From positions 243,836 to 307,301 of the forward strand of contig ML769425.1 of assembly GCA_009733575.1 (NCBI GenBank): DNA of 63,466 nucleotides. Reading direction: 5' to 3'. This document shows positions 56,776-63,466 of this stretch, piece after piece. The position numbers and the translations under genes were made by a program. The DNA comes from Gymnopus androsaceus JB14. Lineage: Eukaryota > Basidiomycota > Agaricomycetes > Agaricales > Omphalotaceae. Positions within the stretch are counted from its first letter, which is position 1. The number at the start of each line of letters is the position of its first letter. The notes below the pieces were generated by a model that was not told the DNA's origin, ran no database searches, and worked only from the letters and a program-made list of their open reading frames with translations.

Positions 56776-58879
56776 ATCTTTGAGAATTATTGGACCTTCC
56801 TTTTTGGAGCTAGCCTGGAATCAGCCAGAGCCACTTGTGGATACACGGTTTGGCGTCACTTGAAGTAAGGCAACTGCAATACAGTATCGCAAGTATAGGA
56901 TTAAAGCCATTCGAGACATTGTATAACAGCTAAGCTTCGAACGGATGCACAGGCGTATCACAGACAGCAGTGAGATTCATGGAAAGTATGATAAAAGACG
57001 TAGGCAAGTATTAAATGGACAAGAGTTGAATAACATCCTAAACTAGAAGAATTGTCACTAGATACACGCCAAGCATTAGGCGTGGCCAAGCAGTGCTACG
57101 GATGAAGGAGCCGAGAGCAAGAAAAAGTAAAGTCCAAACACAAAACCCTCTGAGCAAGGTCTGCCTTTGATGAACCTCTCCAAGCTTCATGAATACCCTT
57201 GTTATGACAATGCATAGTGAACAGGCATGGGAGGCAAGGACACTACAAGTCTATGTGAGGGAATGTGACAAGCTAACAGAAGATGATATCTCTACAGCCT
57301 AGATGGGGAGTGGCGAGAGTGGGTCGCCATGAAATTAGATTATGGAGAGACGAAGTAGCCAATGTACAGGAAGATCAACTGACATACTAGAGAATGCAAG
57401 AGGTACCGGTCAACCAACCGTATCATTGTATTGTCAAACGCGGTTGGGATATATCTCAGTCCTCAGGCAATAAGTACAGTCATATGTTGTCATAGTGTAG
57501 ATTCGTGTCTTCAAGGCGTCTGGGATCCAAGGGGAGTCGTAGCAACGTTCTCATATCGCAAGAAAGAAACAATTACAGTGCATATGAGATATGTACTATA
57601 CAAATCGAAAGAAGGTGGGGAGCGCGCATGTCTAGTCTTGCATATCTTCTACCCTGACGTTGGCGAGACAGAGTGAAGCACTCACTTAATTGAAGCATAA
57701 TATCGTAGCATAGATCACGGGCCACCGCAAGAATCCCTTCAGCACTATTTAACTGCCTGCTAAGACTAGCCAGGATCTGTTTGTGTGGAGATACATCGAT
57801 TTCGGATCAACCAAGAGATGAGTCAGAGTCATAGTAATGTGTGGGACAGAAATTACTGAACATGTGAGAATTTAACCTGTGACCCTGCAATTATCTACCA
57901 TGAACTTGGGCATATTCGCATAACAAGGGTGTGTAGTATTTGTGTATGTGATTTTCAACTCTCCAGAATCTCCAATTTTACAGATATTGAATATTTAATG
58001 CTTAAGTCACATGATATTGCTTCATTAGTTTGACAGTTATATTCTTTGTGTGTAATTATGAGTGATTTTACACTTAAACAGCATCAGATACAAGCAATTT
58101 CTCATTGTTTCTCATTCCATATTTTTTATGTGATAAAGATAACCAGAGTTCTTAAAATATGGTTTTTATTTACATGCGCTGGCATGGAGTGAGAAAATTG
58201 CTCTTGCCTACAGAACAGAAAGCTGTGATTATTGATGTTTGCATATCCTGCAGACAACATATGTGCGGCATGCATATATGACACGTGCTAATTAGTGACA
58301 GCATGGTAGAGACCTTCGTACAAAGATAAAAAACTGTGCTCAATAACATCATATGCATCAACTTTTAATTTCTGCATTCTTTTGTGAATTCAACTCCACA
58401 AAACAATGTTTGTCACTTATTGTGGTGCAAATATCGGATTTACTGTGATAATTTAGCTTACTCATGAAGTATGTTAGATATGACTTGCAGGAGCACCAAA
58501 ATGATTCATCGGTAGAAGCGCCAACTGCCATAGTTCTCCATCTGTCTCTTTTTCGTAAGCATCACTCTCCAGAACTGAATATAGCAACATATAGCAAAAA
58601 ATAAACACTGCCATCCTGTCTCTAGTGGCTCGGTTGTAAGGGCTCAAACATCTACTGGTCTGTTAGATAATTAAACTGACCTTAATTGTTGCCCATATTT
58701 ACACATACTGACACTGATATGACTGAGAGTTAAGTATTTTGATAACATGATAAACATATATCATATTCATTCATCTACTCTAATTTTTATATGTTTTTTC
58801 AAATGACTTGAAATCGCCAGATGAAATTTACAAAATTACCTTCTGGACTGAATGTATTGCCTCTCTGTTCTATGAAAAT

Positions 58880-58995
58880 ATTAGTATAACTTTCCATAAT
58901 CCCATCCGAAAAAGTACATTTCAAATAGCGACTAAAATAATTTATTCTCACAATGCTTCAGTCAGACTGAAGCATAATTATTGGCAGTGTGACTG
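58880..58995. repeat. Partial arm of the 26-kb MITE family
   Basis: TTTCCATAATCCC..., AAAAAGTACATTTC, the palindrome GCTTCAG-TCAGA-CTGAAGC (58955-58973) and ATTATTGGCAGTGTGA match the right arm of the MITE at 26020-26633. The opposite arm is not found nearby, so this is a truncated copy. Confidence 0.55.
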
Positions 58996-59780
58996 CTCAT
59001 ACCGGCAGGAAGATGTGGCATGAACGGAACAAGCGAATGACGTTTCCAACTTCGTTCGGACAATCTGGAGGATTCTGGGCCTTATTTGATGGGATCGAAT
59101 AATACCAGTCCACACGGTCCTCGGAGCAAACATCGGTCAGGCATATATGTCGATCATACGATCGACGTAGGTTAGCCGAAACCACGAAGCCGGATAAACG
59201 TAGGTATAACTAGAAGAGGGAAGTCAAAGCGTAGGGTATTTTTCGGAGTACTTACTCCAACAGATCTGAGGATAATAAAAATATTAAAGTGTTGCCATAC
59301 TCCCCTCTACAGCTGGGATCATCGGCTTATTGGCCATCTTATGCTAAAAGAGAGCGTTGCAGTGGGGTACTAGGCAGTTGATGGGGAAAATCACGGTAAG
59401 GTTATATCAAGATACTCCTGTCCATGTAGTGATGTGAACTGTCACTAGCACAGGCCGTGAGTGTATTAGTGTTAATATTTATATTTATATGAAGGTCAGC
59501 AGGCTTTCCGATCCCAAAGCTACGTGAGAGAAAACTATAAGCACAAATAGTAATTTTCATTTTTTGCGAACTAGGATGGTATCAGTTGACTCAGTCCCAT
59601 GACACTCCAGAGAGGAAAACACCAGAGTACTTAGTAATAGGTCATCAAATTGGATGATTCGGTATAGTATATCGGAGAAAAATGAGAGGAAAAAATAGGT
59701 ATACAGTTTTGTTATATAAAGGTCCTGTGATCTTAGGGTTTAGATATCCCATCTATTGAACTGCCTCCTTCACTTCGATA

Positions 59781-61000
59781 ATGTCTTCCGATACTCAAAC
59801 ACACATTCACCGTTCCTCTTCAGAGTCAGTGACTGAACCAATGGACTCTGATGAACTACTTAGACTTCGTAATATGTGTGGACAATTTCGGATTCTGGTC
59901 ATTGGTCGAGCCAACGCAGGAAAAACAACCATTTGTCAAATGATGTGCAATACCGAGGATCCACCTATAGTGCACAATAAAAATGGGAACACGGTGTGTC
60001 ATTACAAAACTACTTTGCCAACACAATAAATAACTACAATTGATCAAGATCGATATTCGGCCCAGCTCGGAGGTATGAACGTCCAATATTCATTGGGAGA
60101 TCAATATTTCCAAAGCATTTCATTAGCGTGGAATCCATGATATAAATAATGAAGTCACTTATGAGGCCAATCCTGGATTTGTATTTCACGACTCTGGTGG
60201 CTTTGAATCGGGATCGAGTGAAGAGATGAAAACTGTTCATGCATTCATCAAAGCCCGGTCTGAAGCAATGACTTTAAAAGAACAGCTACATGCCATCTGG
60301 TATGTTTTGCTCCATGACTGTCATATTCCTGAATATTCCTAATACTGGTCCACATTGTCACACAAGGATATGCTTACCTGTGGATGAGGATCGCCCGTTG
60401 TTACCCACTGAAATGAATTTCTTCAAAGAAGGAACTCATTCAGGTGAGCAGATTGATGTGTAGACATCTGATTCCACAAAAAATAATATCATGTAGTTCC
60501 TGTGATTACCGTGTTTACAAAATGTGATGCACAGCGAACCAAAATAACAAAAGAACTTAGGGACAAAGGGATCAATCGCATGGAAATAAAAAAACAATTG
60601 CCAGATTATGTCAAGAAGTACTTGGATGGCCTGGTGGACCGAGTAAAACTTGAAGCTAGTTTTGAACCTAAGGGATTTGTCTTCATGGAAGGTGTGTAAA
60701 TGAAAAAAATAGGAGATATTTGGGGTAAAATAATAATATTATACAGATATGCAAAAAGGGCTTGAAAGAGCACAACCACAGTGTGCAGAACTGATTGAAA
60801 AAACATCAAATGCAATTGATAACATTGTTTTGCAGCTACTGCTTGTTTCTGTGCAACAATGCAACTTGAACCTTGTCATTAAAAGAGCTATCAGGTCTGT
60901 TGTGTATGATGGTAGAGTAGAACATTATTTTGGCCACTTACGGGATACTGATATTCTTAACAGAACAAAAAGAGAATGGAATGTTAGGAATCATTGGTAG
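59781..61000 (+). CDS. P-loop GTPase (basidiomycete G-domain family), intact
   Basis: Six exons (59781-59993, 60049-60072, 60127-60299, 60367-60443, 60497-60691, 60747-61000) total 936 nt, giving 311 residues with no frame error. G motifs in order: G1 LVIGRANAGKTTICQ (GxxxxGKT), a switch-like RGIHDINNEVTYEANPG, G3 FVFHDSGGFESGS (D-x-G-G), and G4 FTKCDAQRTK (T-K-x-D). ARSEAMTLKEQLHAIWICLP between G3 and G4 is typical of a large paralogous GTPase family in Agaricomycetes with unknown biological role. The C-terminus has a hydrophobic stretch (NIVLQLLLVSVQQCNLNLVI). Exon 2 is only 24 nt. It is the last gene before the terminal tandem array. Confidence 0.85.
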
Positions 61001-61349
61001 AATGGAGAAATCGATCCTTGGCAACAATGTATGTATACTGTGGAATACTACAGCCATCATTGGAATACTCAATGCCACAACAGTTCAATACATTTATGAC
61101 CAAAAAATTAAAAGACATACTAATATGGTTTCCACATTTTTATGTGTGTAATCAATGGTTCTGAGGTGATTCAGATTTCTAACCTAACCCTGGATTGCAT
61201 AGTTTGTGAGCTTGTAGATTTCATTTTGTACAGAGACAATTTGACAAATGGTGGATATTGATGCACTGTTCAGGATGTAAGTCCTGAATCCTGGATTCTC
61301 AATCTGCAACTGATCTATCCTTAATTCCTGGGGAAAATGTTTGGACTGA

Positions 61350-63466
61350 TCTACGCTGGGTACCTGTGCATTCTCTAGTATGTAAGTTCATCTTCCTGTA
61401 CTTGCCACCTCCTCCACCTAGTGACCAATGCTGGGTACCTGTGCATTCTCTAGTATGTAAGTTCATCTTCCTGTACTTGCCACCTCCTCCACCTACTAAC
61501 CTATGCTGGGTACCTGTGCATTCTCTAGTATGTAAGTTGATCTTCCTGTACTTGCCACCTCCTCCACCTACTGACCCATGCTGGTCCTATGCATTCTCTA
61601 GGCTGTAAGTTCATCTTCCTGTACTTGTCACTTCCTCCACCTACTGACCTATGCTGGGTACCTGTTCATTCTCTAGGATGTAAGTTCATCTTCTTGTACT
61701 TGCCACCTCCTTCATCCACTGACCTATGCTGGGTATCTGTGCATTCTCTAGGATGTAAGTCATCTTCCTATACTTGCCACTTTCTCCACATACTGACCTA
61801 TGCTGGGTACCTGTGCATTCTCTAGTATGTAAGTTGATCTTCCTATACTTGCCACCTGCTCCACCTATTGACCTATGCTGGGTACCTGTGCATTCTCTAG
61901 GGTGTAAGTTCACCTTCCTGTACTCGTTACCTCCTCCATTTATTGACCTATGCTGGTTACCTGTGCATTCTCTAGGGTGTAAGTTCACCTTCCTTGTACT
62001 TGCCACCTGCTCCACCTATTGACCTATGCTGGGTACACATGCATTCTCTAGCGTGTAAGTTCATCTTCCTGTACTTGCCACCTCCTCCACCTATTGACCT
62101 CTGCTGGGTACCTGTGCATTCTCTAGGATGTAAGTTCATTTTCCTGTACTTGCTACCTCCTTCACCTATTGACCTATGCTGGGTACCTGTGCATTCTCTA
62201 GGCTGTAAGTTCATCCTCCTGTATCTACCACCTCCTCCCACCTACTGATATATGCTGGGTACCTGTGCATTCTCTAGGATGTAAATTCATCTTCCTGTAC
62301 TTGCTACCTCCTCCACATACTGACCTATTGCTGGGTACCCTGTGCATTCTCTAGGCTGTAAGTTCATCTTTCTGTCCTTAGAACCTTCTCCACCTACTGA
62401 CCTATGCTGGATACCTGTGCATTCTTTAGCATGTAAGTTCATCTTCCTGTACTTGCCACTTCCTCCAACTACTGACCTATGTTGGGGTGCTGGGTACCTG
62501 TGGCATTCTCTAGGCATGTAAGTTTCATCTTCCTGTACTTGCCAACCTCCTCCACCTAGTGACCTATCTGGGTACCTGTGCATTCTCTAGAGTGTAAGTT
62601 CATCTTCCTGTAATCTGCCACCCCTCCACCTACTGATATATGCTGGGTACTGTGCATTCTCTAGGTTGTAAGTTCATCTTCTGTACTTGCCACCTCCCCT
62701 CCCCCTATGACCTATGCTGGGTACCTGTGCATTCTCTAGGCGTGTAAGTTCATCTTCCTGTACTTGCCACCTTCTCCACCTACTGACCTATGCTGGATAC
62801 CTGTGCATTCTCTAGGATGCAGTAAGTTCATCTTCCTGCTATTTGCCACCCCTCCACCTACTGACTATGCTGGGTACCTGTGCATTCTCTAGTATGTAAG
62901 TTATCTTCCTGTACTTGCCACCCCTCCACCCTACTGACCTATGCTGGGTACCTGTGCATTCTCTAGTATGTAAGTTCATCTTGGCGTACTGCCCCCCTCA
63001 CATCTACTGACCTATTCTGGGTACCTGTGCATTCTCAAGGTGTAAGTTCATCTTCCTGTACTTGGCCACCTCCTCCACCTACTAACTATGCTGGTACCTG
63101 TGCATTCTCTAGCATGTAAGTTCATCCTTCCTGCAATTACCCTCCTCCATCTACTGACCTATGCTGGGTACGGCATTATCTCTAGCGTGTAAGTTCATCT
63201 TCTTGTACTTGACCATCCTCACCTACTGACCTAATATGCTGGGTACTCTGTGCATTCTCTAGTATGTAAGTTCATCTTCCTGTACTTGCCACCTCCTCCA
63301 CCTATTGACCTATGCTGGGTACCTGTGCATTCTCTAGGCTGTAAGTTCATCTTCCTGTATTTGCCACCTCTCACCAATACTGACCTATGCTGGGTATCTG
63401 TGCATTCTCTAGTATGTAACTCATTTCCTGTACTTGCCACCTCCTCCACCTACTGACCTATGCTGG
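61350..63466. repeat. 75-bp minisatellite array, about 28 units, running off the window end
   Basis: The unit of 75 bp contains GGGTACCTGTGCATTCTCTA, TGTAAGTTCATCTTCCTGTA and CTTGCCACCTCCTCCACCTA, ending CTGACCTATGCT. Units from 61350 to about 62320 vary mainly by substitution and stay in phase. From about 62320 many units carry one- or two-base indels (for example near 62340, 62500, 62560, 62630, 62990, 63170), which suggests poor consensus or a collapsed array. Because 75 is divisible by three, long frames run on both strands in the in-phase part (plus: VPVHSLVCKFIFLYLPPPPP; minus: MNLHPRECTGTQHRSI). Confidence 0.92.

Larger units (their letters stand above)
53707..59780. other. Gene-poor region with MITE clusters
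   Basis: Apart from the MITEs listed separately (54864-55113, 56199-56464 and the CATCAGCAAAA family) there is no supported gene. Frames such as 53721-54260 (-), 54077-54319 (+) and 57431-57676 (+) have no recognisable motif. 57000-58800 is AT-rich with no structure I can name. Confidence 0.4.

Noticed and set aside
61350..63466. CRISPR-like array
   Set aside because: The whole 75-bp unit repeats with no unique spacers, and the surrounding genes are eukaryotic; it is a minisatellite.

Overview
The window looks like an accessory, transposon-rich contig from a basidiomycete fungus, most likely an Agaricomycete. Reasons: genes are cut by many short (about 45-90 bp) GT-AG introns; one transporter has a 9-nt micro-exon; the gene repertoire (GH3 beta-glucosidase, Dal5/allantoate-type MFS permease, thaumatin-like protein, STAND-type near-identical WD40 repeats, ISG12/IFI6-like glycine-alanine proteins, basidiomycete-type P-loop GTPase) is typical of mushroom-forming fungi; and Ty1/copia, hAT, Mutator-like and IS630/Tc1 elements plus many MITEs fill the space between genes. 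The species cannot be named from sequence alone. The first 60 bases are homopolymer-rich, a 25-N gap lies at 45304-45328, and the last 2.1 kb is a minisatellite that runs off the end, so the window may be a whole scaffold.

Layout: 1-2236 has no recognisable gene; 2237-3125 is a hAT transposase relic; 3181-3889 is a long-TIR element abutting a broken short-chain dehydrogenase (3893-4640); 5042-5125 is a tRNA-Pro; 5457-7638 an MFS permease and 8621-12414 a GH3 beta-glucosidase, both with frame breaks. 13308-25577 is a minus-strand copia element with a younger plus-strand copia element (17691-23749) nested inside it. 28173-30002 is a 5'-truncated WD40 gene ending at a MITE. 31943-33100 and 35740-36635 are an inverted pair of ISG12-like genes flanking a proline-rich repeat ORF, with a Mutator-like element next to them (36709-37679). 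38325-39660 is a thaumatin-like gene. 40-48 kb is poor in recognisable genes. 48319-52126 is a two-gene IS630/Tc1-type transposon with about 325-bp TIRs and an apparently intact DD34E transposase. 52476-53706 is a kinase-fold gene, 54.8-56.8 kb a MITE cluster, 59781-61000 an intact GTPase gene, and 61350-63466 a 75-bp tandem array.

The host genes do not form a pathway cluster. Transporter and glucosidase are neighbours on the same strand and could both serve carbon scavenging, but nothing shows co-regulation. The main biology visible is transposon traffic: nested insertions, target-site duplications, and paired LTRs whose differences are almost all CpG to TpG/CpA, which points to cytosine methylation of the elements. 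The best candidates for something little described are the two-gene IS630-type element with its passenger protein, the inverted ISG12-like pair with 4 versus 1 internal repeats, and the 75-bp array that is open on both strands.
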